NCBI GenBank assembly: GCA_900546265.1
Contig: URCA01000006.1
Coordinates: 62,001-126,000, forward strand
Direction of reading: 5' to 3'
DNA from: an uncultured Oscillospiraceae bacterium
GTDB lineage: Bacteria; Bacillota; Clostridia; Oscillospirales; Acutalibacteraceae
DNA: 64,000 nt
Below the pieces are notes generated by a model that worked only from the letters and a program-made list of their open reading frames with translations, had not been told where the DNA came from and did no database searches. Within the stretch, counting starts at the first letter, position 1, and each line of letters opens with the position of its first letter. Of the stretch, positions 33,657 to 41,603 are shown one piece after another. Position numbers and translations under genes: made by a program.

Positions 33657-33842
33657 CTATACCATATCCAGCGCCTCGCGCAGCTCCCGCACCGCATCCT
33701 CATATTCCGCGCCGGTCATGCCGCAAAGCTTCAGCCTGGTTTTCAGCTGCTCGTAATCGCCGCCGGTGCAGGGCCGGCTGGCCCGGATGTGGGCCGCCTG
33801 TGCCAGCACCGCCCATTTTTCCGCCTGTGTCTTTTCCGTCAT
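33657..33842 (-). CDS. Small hypothetical protein
   Basis: 61 residues, helical, starting at ATG 33842 (MTEKTQAEKWAVLAQAAH) and containing DYEQLKTRLKLCGMTGAEYEDAVREL. No family is recognised. GGAAAGGAT lies 15 nt before the ATG, a loose fit, so a longer form is possible. It is the last of three minus-strand small genes ending at a shared terminator. Confidence 0.55.
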   Translation of the reverse strand: MTEKTQAEKWAVLAQAAHIRASRPCTGGDYEQLKTRLKLCGMTGAEYEDAVRELREALDMV

Positions 33843-33902
33843 AAACTCGTTGTCATCCTTTCCGATCCAAACCAATGCCGTTTATCAAAATTATCCAGCG
33901 GG

Positions 33903-34097
33903 TCACCGACCGCTCTTCTTCCGGGCGCGCAGCGCGCCGGCCACCGCCTGGGCCACCGCGCTGTCGTAGCCGCGCCGCTCTTTTTTGTAGGCGGCCAGCT
34001 GCGCTTCCCGCTTGGCTTTATAACTGAGATAGGCCGGGCAGGAGGCATGGCAGTCCGGCGTGCGTTTGCCGCAGTCGCGGCAGGGAAATGTATTCAC
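33903..34097 (-). CDS. Small cysteine-rich hypothetical protein
   Basis: 64 residues from GTG 34097 behind GGAGGGAGAGAC. A Cys/His cluster at the N-terminus (CRDCGKRTPDCHASCPAY) looks like a zinc-binding knuckle; a Lys/Arg-rich helix follows (KAKREAQLAAYKKERRG). Similar small proteins occur in clostridial prophages and mobile elements, function unknown. The start overlaps the upstream stop (GTGA). Confidence 0.65.
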   Translation of the reverse strand: MNTFPCRDCGKRTPDCHASCPAYLSYKAKREAQLAAYKKERRGYDSAVAQAVAGALRARKKSGR

Positions 34098-34429
34098 GTC
34101 TCTCCCTCCTCCAGGGGCGCGTCTCCCCACTCCTGCCGGGGAACCAGGCGGTAAAACCGCACCCCCTCGTAGGTGAACCATTCCTCCATCGCGCCCGCCG
34201 GCCGGCCGCCGCGCTCCCGCGCCTCTCCCGCCGTTTTCCAGCCGCGCCGCAGCACCCTGTCCACCGACCGGGCCAGCTTGTCGAGCCCCCGTCCCACATA
34301 CACGCCGTCGGAAAAGACCGACCGGTATACCGTGGCGCCGTCCGTTGCCCGATCCTCCCGTAACAGCCGGATGGCCGCGGCCGTCTGCATCACCGTTCGG
34401 CGGCAGTCCTTCAAGCCTCTGTCCTCCAT
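34094..34429 (-). CDS. Hypothetical protein
   Basis: 111 residues from ATG 34429 (GGGGAGG 9 nt upstream). It has a helical first half (CRRTVMQTAAAIRLLRED) and ends EEWFTYEGVRFYRLVPRQEWGDAP. I recognise no family. Its overlap with the next gene and the common terminator show that the three small genes form one operon. Confidence 0.6.
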   Translation of the reverse strand: MEDRGLKDCRRTVMQTAAAIRLLREDRATDGATVYRSVFSDGVYVGRGLDKLARSVDRVLRRGWKTAGEARERGGRPAGAMEEWFTYEGVRFYRLVPRQEWGDAPLEEGET

Positions 34430-34682
34430 GTCCACGCGCCTCCCCTCAGCCGATTCGCCGGTGTCCACCTTATATGCATATGCGCCGCCCCGCCCGGCTT
34501 GTTCCTTTTTTCAAAAAATTTCCTCCCTTCCCCGTTTTTCACATGAGTTTGGAACGTTTGTTCTGCATATACTATACCGCATCCCGCGTCCCATAAAACG
34601 GACTCGCCGCTGGTTCCAGAGATTGCGCCGCATACCCGCCGCCGCGCGGGGAACGCTACTAATGGGAAAGGAGCTGATTTTC

Positions 34683-34925
34683 ATGCCCGACAAAAAATTG
34701 CCTTATAATGCCGAGGACGGCCGGGAGCTGTTCGACAACCTGTTCGCCGTCGCGTCCACAACGGAATGCACCGGCCTGATTCCGGCGGCGCCGGAGGAAG
34801 CGCCGGAGATCACATCCTACAGCGATATTTATGACATCCCCCTGGCTAACGATCCGAGCGCAGCCAAACACGATATTCAAAACGTAAAGAAGACAGACAA
34901 AAACAACGAGTTTAATCAGACATGA
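34683..34925 (+). CDS. Conserved 80-residue clostridial protein of unknown function
   Basis: A small acidic soluble protein: LFDNLFAVASTTECTGLIPAAP near the start, then SYSDIYDIPL. This pattern recurs in small uncharacterised proteins of Oscillospirales. ATG 34683 follows AAAGGAG with a 9-nt gap. A perfect terminator begins one base after the stop. No partner gene is evident. Confidence 0.7.
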   Translation: MPDKKLPYNAEDGRELFDNLFAVASTTECTGLIPAAPEEAPEITSYSDIYDIPLANDPSAAKHDIQNVKKTDKNNEFNQT

Positions 34926-34926
34926 T

Positions 34927-34963
34927 AAAGCCCCGGAAAGCGTTTTACGCTTTCCGGGGCTTT
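34927..34963 (+). terminator. Terminator, copy 1 of a 37-nt repeat
   Basis: AAAGCCCCGGAAAGCG, loop TTTTA, CGCTTTCCGGGGCTTT. An identical 37-nt copy lies at 35217-35253. Confidence 0.95.
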
Positions 34964-34990
34964 CAGCTTGTCGACAAGGTCGACAAGCTG
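34964..34990. repeat. Perfect inverted repeat
   Basis: CAGCTTGTCGAC, 3-nt loop AAG, GTCGACAAGCTG: a 12-bp stem directly after the first terminator, without a T tract. Confidence 0.85.
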
Positions 34991-35071
34991 CTGGACGGGG
35001 ACGCCGGATCGCGGCGGCTCGTTACACTCGCCTTGCTCCCTTTGTCCCCGCCAGTACCACCCCTGCTCTTG

Positions 35072-35107
35072 AAAACCGGCGGAAACACATGTGTTTCCGC
35101 CGGTTTT
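35072..35107. repeat. 36-nt perfect palindrome
   Basis: AAAACCGGCGGAAACAC, AT, then the exact complement, ending in TTTT. It can fold as a bidirectional terminator-like hairpin. Confidence 0.85.
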
Positions 35108-35119
35108 CGCCTATAAGGT

Positions 35120-35150
35120 GTGTTTGCGAGGCACATGTCCTCGCAAACAC
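35120..35150. repeat. Perfect 12-bp hairpin
   Basis: GTGTTTGCGAGG, 7-nt loop CACATGT, CCTCGCAAACAC. No T tract. The loop ACATGT core repeats the centre of the palindrome at 35072-35107. Confidence 0.85.
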
Positions 35151-35216
35151 CGATTGGTAACCCGCTTCCGCTTTTTTCGTCTTCCGAACGACGAATTTCC
35201 CTTTTTCGACAGCTCA

Positions 35217-35253
35217 AAAGCCCCGGAAAGCGTTTTACGCTTTCCGGGGCTTT
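35217..35253 (-). terminator. Terminator of the V-ATPase operon, copy 2 of the 37-nt repeat
   Basis: Identical in sequence to 34927-34963, 9 nt after the end of the subunit D gene. Confidence 0.95.
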
Positions 35254-35261
35254 GTTTAAAA

Positions 35262-35921
35262 CTATACATGCTCCTGATAATGGTGGGCGCTTTCCAGCAT
35301 CATGTCCTTGACCTTCATCAGCCGGGTGCGGCTGGCTCGGTCGTTTTCCTCCAGCTTCATGGTGATGTACCGGATGGTTTCCTGCAGCCGGGGGATCATT
35401 ACGTGCTCCAGGGCGTTGACCCGCCGGCGGGTCTTTTCGATCTCCGCCGCAAGCAGCTGGGTGGCCTTCTCACATTCCGCCAGCCGCAGCATAACAGGCA
35501 GCAGCCCCGCCAGCTCCTCCACCGCGCCGTCCAGCTCGAAGGAAGTAAAGGCGAAGCCGTAGGGATAGCTGTCCCCCTTTTCCTCCGTCCGGGGCGCGGT
35601 GTGAAAGACGGGGATGTCCACGCTCATGACATTACGGGAGGACACCTCCAGCCCCACCTCCTGCTTAGGCGTCAGCAGGGCGGCGTCCAGCGCCTCCTTC
35701 TGCATGACCGCGCTGGCCAACACAAAATGGCGGTTGGCTTCCCGGATACCGGCCTCCACCTGCTCACGCAGGGCTTTGTTTTCCCGGATGAGATCGAGGA
35801 ACCGGCGCATCAGCTCATCCCGCTTGTCCTTGAGCAGCTTATGCCCCCGCACGGCGGTGACCAGCCGCTTTTTCAGCCGGGTCAGCTCCATGCGGGTGGG
35901 ATTCACATTCATAACGGCCAT
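35262..35921 (-). CDS. atpD: V-type ATP synthase subunit D
   Basis: The central-stalk rotor coiled coil that turns inside the A3B3 head. A 219-residue, almost all-helical protein; NVNPTRMELTRLKKRLVTAVRGHKLLKDKRDELM is the family's N-terminal signature (given in pieces: NPTRMEL, LKDKRDEL). Last gene of the operon. GGAGG lies seven bases before the first ATG; a second ATG three codons later is possible. Confidence 0.95.
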   Translation of the reverse strand: MAVMNVNPTRMELTRLKKRLVTAVRGHKLLKDKRDELMRRFLDLIRENKALREQVEAGIREANRHFVLASAVMQKEALDAALLTPKQEVGLEVSSRNVMSVDIPVFHTAPRTEEKGDSYPYGFAFTSFELDGAVEELAGLLPVMLRLAECEKATQLLAAEIEKTRRRVNALEHVMIPRLQETIRYITMKLEENDRASRTRLMKVKDMMLESAHHYQEHV

Positions 35922-35951
35922 AGGCGGGCCTCCTTCGCGCGGACGTTTCTG

Positions 35952-37322
35952 TTATTTCCCATAGTAACGATCCAGCATGTCGTCGCCGATTCGCTTGAGC
36001 TCGCTGCGGGGGAGGATGGACAGGAGCTTCCAGCCCAAATCCAGCGTCTCTTCAATGGAGCGGTTGGTGTCGTAGCCTTGAGAGACGTATTCCGTCTCGA
36101 ATCGGTCGGCAAAGGCAGCGTAGAGCTTATCGATATCGGTCAGGGCGGCCTCGCCCAGGATGACCATCAGCTCCTTGGCGTCCTTGCCCCGGGCGTAGGC
36201 CGCGAACAGCTGGTTCATGGTGCTGGCATGATCCTCCCGGGTGCGGTCCTTGCCGATGCCCTTGTCCTTCAGGCGGGACAGGGAGGGCAGCACGTCTATG
36301 GGCGGCATGATGCCTTTGCGGTACAGCTCCCGGGAGAGGATGATCTGTCCCTCGGTGATATACCCCGTTAGGTCGGGGATGGGGTGGGTCTTGTCGTCTT
36401 CCGGCATGGTCAGGATGGGGATGAGGGTAATGGATCCGTCCTTTCCCTTCAGGCGGCCGGCCCGCTCGTACAGGGTGGCCAGGTCGGTATACATATACCC
36501 GGGATAACCCCGGCGGCCGGGCACCTCCTTGCGGGCGGCGGAAACCTCCCGCAGGGCATCGGCGTAGTTGGTGATGTCGGTCATGATAACCAGCACGTGC
36601 ATCCCCTGGTCAAAGGCCAGGTATTCGGCGGCGGTCAGGGCCATTTTCGGGGTGGCGATCCGCTCGATGGCCGGGTCGTTGGCCAGATTGATGAACAGCA
36701 CCGTCCGGTCGATAGCGCCGGTCTGACGGAAGGACTCGACAAAATAGTTGGACTCCTCGAAGGTAATGCCCATGGCGGCGAACACCACCGCGAAGGGGGT
36801 GTCATCATTGCGCACGGCGGCCTGGCGGGCGATTTGGGCCGCCAGGTTGGCATGGGGCAGGCCGGAGGCGGAGAAAATGGGCAGCTTCTGGCCCCGGACC
36901 AGGGTGTTCAGGCCGTCGATGGCGGACACGCCGGTCTGGATGAACTCCTGCGGATAGTTGCGGGCAGCCGGGTTCATGGGGGTGCCGTTGACGTCCAGGC
37001 GCTTATCCGGCAGGATGTCCGGCCCGCCGTCGATGGGACGGCCCAGGCCGTCGAACACCCGGGAGAGCATATCGGGCGACACGGGCAGCTCCATGCTGCG
37101 GCCCAGGAAGCGCACCTTGGAATTGGCCAGGTTGATGCCCGCCGCGCTTTCGAACAGCTGCACCAGGGCGTTTTGGCCGTCCACCTCCAGCACGCGGCAC
37201 CGCCGCTTCTCCCCACTGGGCAGCTCGATTTCGCCCAGCTCGTTGAATTTCACGTTTTCCACGCCGCCCACCATCATCAGAGGACCGGCGACTTCCCGGA
37301 TTGTGCGGTATTCCTTAGCCAT
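35952..37322 (-). CDS. atpB: V-type ATP synthase subunit B
   Basis: The regulatory, non-catalytic head subunit, 456 residues. Lacks a Walker A lysine loop; the corresponding region reads FSASGLPHANLAAQIARQ. DMLSRVFDGLGRPIDGGP and PDLTGYITEGQIILSRELY are conserved B-subunit blocks. It overlaps the A gene by one base, so the head subunits are co-translated in balance. Confidence 0.97.
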   Translation of the reverse strand: MAKEYRTIREVAGPLMMVGGVENVKFNELGEIELPSGEKRRCRVLEVDGQNALVQLFESAAGINLANSKVRFLGRSMELPVSPDMLSRVFDGLGRPIDGGPDILPDKRLDVNGTPMNPAARNYPQEFIQTGVSAIDGLNTLVRGQKLPIFSASGLPHANLAAQIARQAAVRNDDTPFAVVFAAMGITFEESNYFVESFRQTGAIDRTVLFINLANDPAIERIATPKMALTAAEYLAFDQGMHVLVIMTDITNYADALREVSAARKEVPGRRGYPGYMYTDLATLYERAGRLKGKDGSITLIPILTMPEDDKTHPIPDLTGYITEGQIILSRELYRKGIMPPIDVLPSLSRLKDKGIGKDRTREDHASTMNQLFAAYARGKDAKELMVILGEAALTDIDKLYAAFADRFETEYVSQGYDTNRSIEETLDLGWKLLSILPRSELKRIGDDMLDRYYGK

Positions 37323-39094
37323 CAGTTCGGTTCCTCCTCGCTTGCCGCGCCGGCGATTTCTTCCTCAAGCTGCGCCATGGCGCGGGCGAACTCGTCCGCC
37401 GCGGCGTCCTCGGCGGCGTATTTCAGACGGCCGATCCGCTCTCTCGCGGGCAGGGCCACCAGGGTGTCGATGTCGATCCCCTGCTCCAGCGCCGCCCGCG
37501 CCCGGTCATAAAAGCCCAGGATGGCGGTCATCATCAGATACTGCTTATCCAGGGAGGTATAGGTGTCCACCTCATGGAAGGCGTTCTGATGCAGGTAGTC
37601 CTCACGGATGGATCGGGCCGCCTCCAGCTTGAGGCGGTCGGGGGCGGACAGGGCGTCCATACCCACCAACTTGACGATTTCCTCCAGCTCGGCCTCCTCC
37701 TGCAGCAGGGCCATCAGGCGGCCCCGCAGCTGGCTCCAGTCGTCCCGGACATTCTCATTGAACCACTTGGCGAGAGAATCGGCGTACAGGGAATAGCTGG
37801 TCAGCCAGTTGACCGCCGGGAAATGGCGCTTGTAGGCCAGAGAGGCGTCCAGCCCCCAGAACACCTTGACAATGCGCAGGGTGGCCTGGGACACCGGCTC
37901 GGAAATATCGCCGCCGGGAGGGGACACAGCCCCGATGACTGACAGGGCGGCCTCCTTGTCCTGCGATCCGTTGACAATCACCCGGCCGGCCCGCTCGTAG
38001 AACTGGGCCAGACGGCTGCCCAGATAGGCGGGGTAGCCTTCCTCGCCGGGCATCTCCTCCAAACGGCCGGACATTTCCCGCAGCGCCTCCGCCCACCGGG
38101 AGGTGGAGTCGGCCATCAGGGCCACAGTATATCCCATGTCCCGGAAATATTCCGCGATGGTGATGCCGGTGTAAATGGAGGCCTCCCGGGCCGCCACCGG
38201 CATGTCGGAGGTATTGGCGATAAGCACCGTGCGCTCCATCAGGGAGTTGCCGGTGCGGGGATCCTTCAGCTCGGGGAACTCGTTGAGCACGTCGGTCATC
38301 TCGTTGCCCCGCTCGCCGCAGCCGATATAGACGATGATATCCGCTGCGGCCCATTTGGCCAGCTGGTGCTGCACCACGGTCTTGCCGGAGCCGAAGGGGC
38401 CGGGCACCGCGGCCACGCCGCCCTTGGCCAGGGGGAACAGGGTATCGATGACCCGCTGGCCGGTGGTCAGCAGAATATCGGGGGACAGCTTACGCTTATA
38501 AGGACGGCCCACCCGCACCGGCCAGGTCTGCATCAGGCGCACCGGCACCTCGCCGCCGTTCACCGACGCGATGACCGCCGCCGTGTCCTCTATGGTGTAA
38601 TCGCCCTCGGCGATGGTTTGGACCGTACCGATAACGCCGTTGGGCACCATGATTTTATGCGAGACCACGGCTGTCTCCTGAACGGCACCCAGCACGTCCC
38701 CAGCCCGCACCTCGTCCCCGACAGCCTTTTCCGGCACGAAATGCCAGCGCTTGGCCCGGTCGAGAGAGGGCACGTCGACGCCCCGCCGCAGATTGGTGCC
38801 GCTGACCCGCATGATCTCCTCCAGCGGGCGCTGGATGCCGTCGAAAATAGAACCGATAAGCCCCGGCCCCAGCTCCACGCTCAGGGGGAGCCCGGTGGAT
38901 TCCACGGTTTCCCCCGGCCCCAAACCGGAGGTCTCCTCATAGACCTGTATCGAAGCGCGGTCGCCGTGCATCTCGATGATCTCCCCGATCAGGCGCTGCT
39001 CACTGACCCGCACCACATCGAACATGTTGGCCTCCCGCATGCCCTCGGCAATAACCAGCGGGCCGGCCACCTTGGTGATTGTCCCCGTTGTCAT
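37322..39094 (-). CDS. atpA: V-type ATP synthase catalytic subunit A
   Basis: Catalytic head subunit, 590 residues. Walker A is GPFGSGKT at residues 232-239, and DSTSRWAEALRE and ERAGRV follow. The non-homologous region (about 110-200) that distinguishes V/A-type A subunits from F-type beta is present. Start ATG 39094 is set by GGAAAGGTTGG upstream and by MTTGTITKVAGPLVIA, where the family begins; a longer frame is not coding. Confidence 0.97.
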   Translation of the reverse strand: MTTGTITKVAGPLVIAEGMREANMFDVVRVSEQRLIGEIIEMHGDRASIQVYEETSGLGPGETVESTGLPLSVELGPGLIGSIFDGIQRPLEEIMRVSGTNLRRGVDVPSLDRAKRWHFVPEKAVGDEVRAGDVLGAVQETAVVSHKIMVPNGVIGTVQTIAEGDYTIEDTAAVIASVNGGEVPVRLMQTWPVRVGRPYKRKLSPDILLTTGQRVIDTLFPLAKGGVAAVPGPFGSGKTVVQHQLAKWAAADIIVYIGCGERGNEMTDVLNEFPELKDPRTGNSLMERTVLIANTSDMPVAAREASIYTGITIAEYFRDMGYTVALMADSTSRWAEALREMSGRLEEMPGEEGYPAYLGSRLAQFYERAGRVIVNGSQDKEAALSVIGAVSPPGGDISEPVSQATLRIVKVFWGLDASLAYKRHFPAVNWLTSYSLYADSLAKWFNENVRDDWSQLRGRLMALLQEEAELEEIVKLVGMDALSAPDRLKLEAARSIREDYLHQNAFHEVDTYTSLDKQYLMMTAILGFYDRARAALEQGIDIDTLVALPARERIGRLKYAAEDAAADEFARAMAQLEEEIAGAASEEEPN

Positions 39095-39141
39095 CCTGTC
39101 ATCCAACCTTTCCCGCAGGTTCGCAGCCCTGCCTCCACCAC

Positions 39142-39456
39142 TTATTGGAAAATGATATCCGCGCCGACCGCCTTTTCCACCGACTGGCTCAGCCGCCGGA
39201 TACCCAGGCCGGTGTTCCCCTTCACCCCCGGGATGGGGATGACGGCCGGCACCATGGCCTCCTCCTGCTTTTTCATTTCCTTCTCCAGCAGGGCGGCCAG
39301 CTCCTCGGTGATATACACCACACCGTATTCCCCTCCGCACAGGCGATGGAACAGGCCGGGGGCCAAGCCGGGATCGTCGCAGGGAAAAATATCCAGCCCG
39401 ATGGCGGCGAAGCCCTGGATGCTTTCGGTGTCACCCAAAACCGCCACTCTAAGCAT
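39142..39456 (-). CDS. atpF: V-type ATP synthase subunit F
   Basis: Small central-stalk subunit, 104 residues. The Rossmann-like pattern VAVLGDTESIQGFAAIG at the start and GVVYITEELAALLE are typical, with the C-terminal PGVKGNTGLGIRRL. It overlaps the C gene by 8 nt. Confidence 0.93.
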   Translation of the reverse strand: MLRVAVLGDTESIQGFAAIGLDIFPCDDPGLAPGLFHRLCGGEYGVVYITEELAALLEKEMKKQEEAMVPAVIPIPGVKGNTGLGIRRLSQSVEKAVGADIIFQ

Positions 39457-40426
39457 ACAGCAGCCGCCCCCTTTCCCGCATGGTGTCCGCGCTTTGGCCG
39501 GTACGGATACCGGACGCCAGCATGTGTACCGCCCGGATTTCCGTCTCCTTGGCCAGCAGATACCCCACCAGGGGCGCGGCGCCCAGGGTCACGCTCTTGG
39601 CCCGCCGGGCGGTTTCCATCAGGCGATCGTCCACCCATTTTTCAAAGGCCGCGGGCGACTGGCGGTAAGCCTCCGCCGCCCCCCGGCTGCCATGGGCGTT
39701 CTGCCTCTCTAGAAGCGCGAGGAACTCCTCCTCCCCGCCCCGCAGGGCGCGGATCCATTCCTCAGGCTTCATGCCGCCGCAGGGGCACAGGGCCTCTTCT
39801 AGAAAGAGGCTGCGCCGATCCGTCCGGGCGGCCCGCAGGGCGATCTTCACATCGGCGTAAAACACCTGGAGAACCACGATGTCCTCCACCAGGGGATCCC
39901 CCGTTCTCCCGGCTGCGTCCAGCATGGCGGACAGGGCCGCCCTATCCAGCACGGCGTCGGCCAGCTGGGCGTCGGAGGCGTGGGCGAGAACGTCGTACGC
40001 CCTCTCCATCGCCCCCGCCAGCCAGGCGGGCAAGGCGGCGAACCGCCGTTCCTCCGCCGCCGTGTAAAGCGCCTTCGGCGGCAGGGTGCAGGGGGCCAGC
40101 AGCAGATGCTGCGCGTCCCGGCCGGACAGGGTGCTTTTCAGGGCCACCTTGGCGTTATGAATATCGTTGCGCAGCAAAAACGCGTCGAACAGGCTCTTGT
40201 CAGGCGCGACCGACCAGATATAGTCCCACAGGCGGACCGTTTCCTCCCGCAGGAGCTCCTCCGTCCCGCCGCGTCCCGCCGGATCGCCGTAGCCCTTATC
40301 CCGCAGCAGGGAAGCCAGCTCGCGGTCGCTGCCTGCGAGCATCAGCCCCTCCATATCCTGCCGGGTGAGCAGGCTCCCTTCCCTGGCGCGCACGCTGCCC
40401 ACGGCAAACGCATAGGATGCCGCCAT
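39449..40426 (-). CDS. atpC: V-type ATP synthase subunit C (V0 d-like)
   Basis: The 325-residue helical funnel that connects the central stalk to the membrane ring. SYAFAVGSVRAREGSLL at the N-terminus, WDYIWSVAPDKSLFDAFLLRNDIHNAKVALKS, and GYLLAKETEIRAVHMLASG near the C-terminus are family blocks (quoted in part). It follows subunit E by 24 nt. Confidence 0.93.
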   Translation of the reverse strand: MAASYAFAVGSVRAREGSLLTRQDMEGLMLAGSDRELASLLRDKGYGDPAGRGGTEELLREETVRLWDYIWSVAPDKSLFDAFLLRNDIHNAKVALKSTLSGRDAQHLLLAPCTLPPKALYTAAEERRFAALPAWLAGAMERAYDVLAHASDAQLADAVLDRAALSAMLDAAGRTGDPLVEDIVVLQVFYADVKIALRAARTDRRSLFLEEALCPCGGMKPEEWIRALRGGEEEFLALLERQNAHGSRGAAEAYRQSPAAFEKWVDDRLMETARRAKSVTLGAAPLVGYLLAKETEIRAVHMLASGIRTGQSADTMRERGRLLYA

Positions 40427-40450
40427 AAATGTCCGCCGCCTTTCTAAAAA

Positions 40451-41068
40451 CTAGTCCTCGTCTTCCCCATCGGCAAACAGCTCCCGGTTGATGAGATCCT
40501 CGAGCGCCTCCCGTTTTTCCTCCGCGAGGGCGGAGAAGGCGGCGTTGATTTCCACATCCCCGTATTGCAGCAGGAAGCCGCCGTCAATAGCGCAGGGGAC
40601 GCCGGAGACAGTGATCGTCCCCTCTACCCCTGCCTCCTTCAGCAGAGCGCGCAGCCGGCTGTCAAAATCGGCGGGCAGACGGGCCAAATCCCGGGCGTTC
40701 AGCCGCAGGATCCCGGCGCCCGGCTGGACACTGCGGCCCAGCACCGGGAGCAGCCGGTCGAAATACGCCTCGTCCGGCAGGGCGTTCAGATATGCGATGG
40801 TGGCTGTCATGGCGGCGTCCAGCTCCCGCCGGCGATGCGCGAGCTTGGCGTTGCGCACCCGGAGCGCGGCCGCCGAGCGGGCGGCGCGGCGGATGCCCTC
40901 CTCCTGCTCCAAGCCCTCGGCAAGAATGGTGGCCGCCTGTTCCTGTGCGTTGCGCCGTCCCTCCGCGGCGACAGCCGCCGCCTTTTGCTCCGCGGTGTCC
41001 AGCTTGGTGCGAACAGCCTGGCGCGCCTCTTCCAGAATTTCCTCGACGATTTTGTCACAGCCCGTCAT
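40451..41068 (-). CDS. atpE: V-type ATP synthase subunit E
   Basis: Peripheral-stalk subunit, 205 residues. A long charged helix (KIVEEILEEARQAV to about residue 100) forms the stator with subunit H/G, and a globular C-terminal domain binds the head (YGDVEINAAFSAL). Start ATG 41068 follows GGGGGAG. Confidence 0.92.
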   Translation of the reverse strand: MTGCDKIVEEILEEARQAVRTKLDTAEQKAAAVAAEGRRNAQEQAATILAEGLEQEEGIRRAARSAAALRVRNAKLAHRRRELDAAMTATIAYLNALPDEAYFDRLLPVLGRSVQPGAGILRLNARDLARLPADFDSRLRALLKEAGVEGTITVSGVPCAIDGGFLLQYGDVEINAAFSALAEEKREALEDLINRELFADGEDED

Positions 41069-41088
41069 GGCCGCTCCCCCACTCTCCA

Positions 41089-41583
41089 TCAGATATTGGT
41101 CATCCCCGCAATGTTGATGACGGACAGCAGGGACACCAGGAAGGCCAGCAGGGCGTAGATTTCCACCAGGGTGGTGGAAACCAGGGCCTTCGAAAAATCA
41201 TTGGGCTTTTTGGCCATCAGGGAGATACCGGACACGGCGGCCCGCCCCTGCGCTATGCCGGACAGGAGGCCCCCTACGGCGATGGGCAGGGAAGCCGTCA
41301 GATACAGCAGCCCCTTGGTCAGGGACATGTCGGCGCTGCCGCCGAGAACGCCGATGTTCATCAGCATCATGACGGTCACAATGAAGCCGTACAGACCCTG
41401 GGTGCCGGGCAGCAGCACCAGCACCAGCATTTTACCGAACTTGGAGGAATCCTCCGACATGGCGCCCATGGCGGTTTCCGCCGCCATACCCACGCCCTTG
41501 ATGGAACCGATGCCCGCGACCCCCGTCGCGATAGCCGCGCCCAGCAGCGCCCAGATGATGCCGTTACCCATAGTTTCAACCAT
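41089..41583 (-). CDS. atpK: V-type ATP synthase subunit K (rotor ring), sodium-type residues
   Basis: A 164-residue four-helix proteolipid that forms the ion-carrying ring. The sodium ligands known in Enterococcus hirae NtpK are conserved in position: Thr61-Gln62 in PGTQGLYG, Gln112 in SGIAQG, and Glu141 in VEIYALL. Only the second hairpin carries the carboxylate. This suggests Na+ rather than H+ translocation. Two ATGs are possible (41583 or 41571); GGAAAGGA lies right before the first. Confidence 0.95.
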   Translation of the reverse strand: MVETMGNGIIWALLGAAIATGVAGIGSIKGVGMAAETAMGAMSEDSSKFGKMLVLVLLPGTQGLYGFIVTVMMLMNIGVLGGSADMSLTKGLLYLTASLPIAVGGLLSGIAQGRAAVSGISLMAKKPNDFSKALVSTTLVEIYALLAFLVSLLSVINIAGMTNI

Positions 41584-41603
41584 TCCTTTCCTGATTCAGG
41601 CCG

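Noticed and set aside
35091..36371. A 426-codon plus-strand ORF
   Set aside because: It begins in the hairpin array and continues antisense to V-ATPase D and B.
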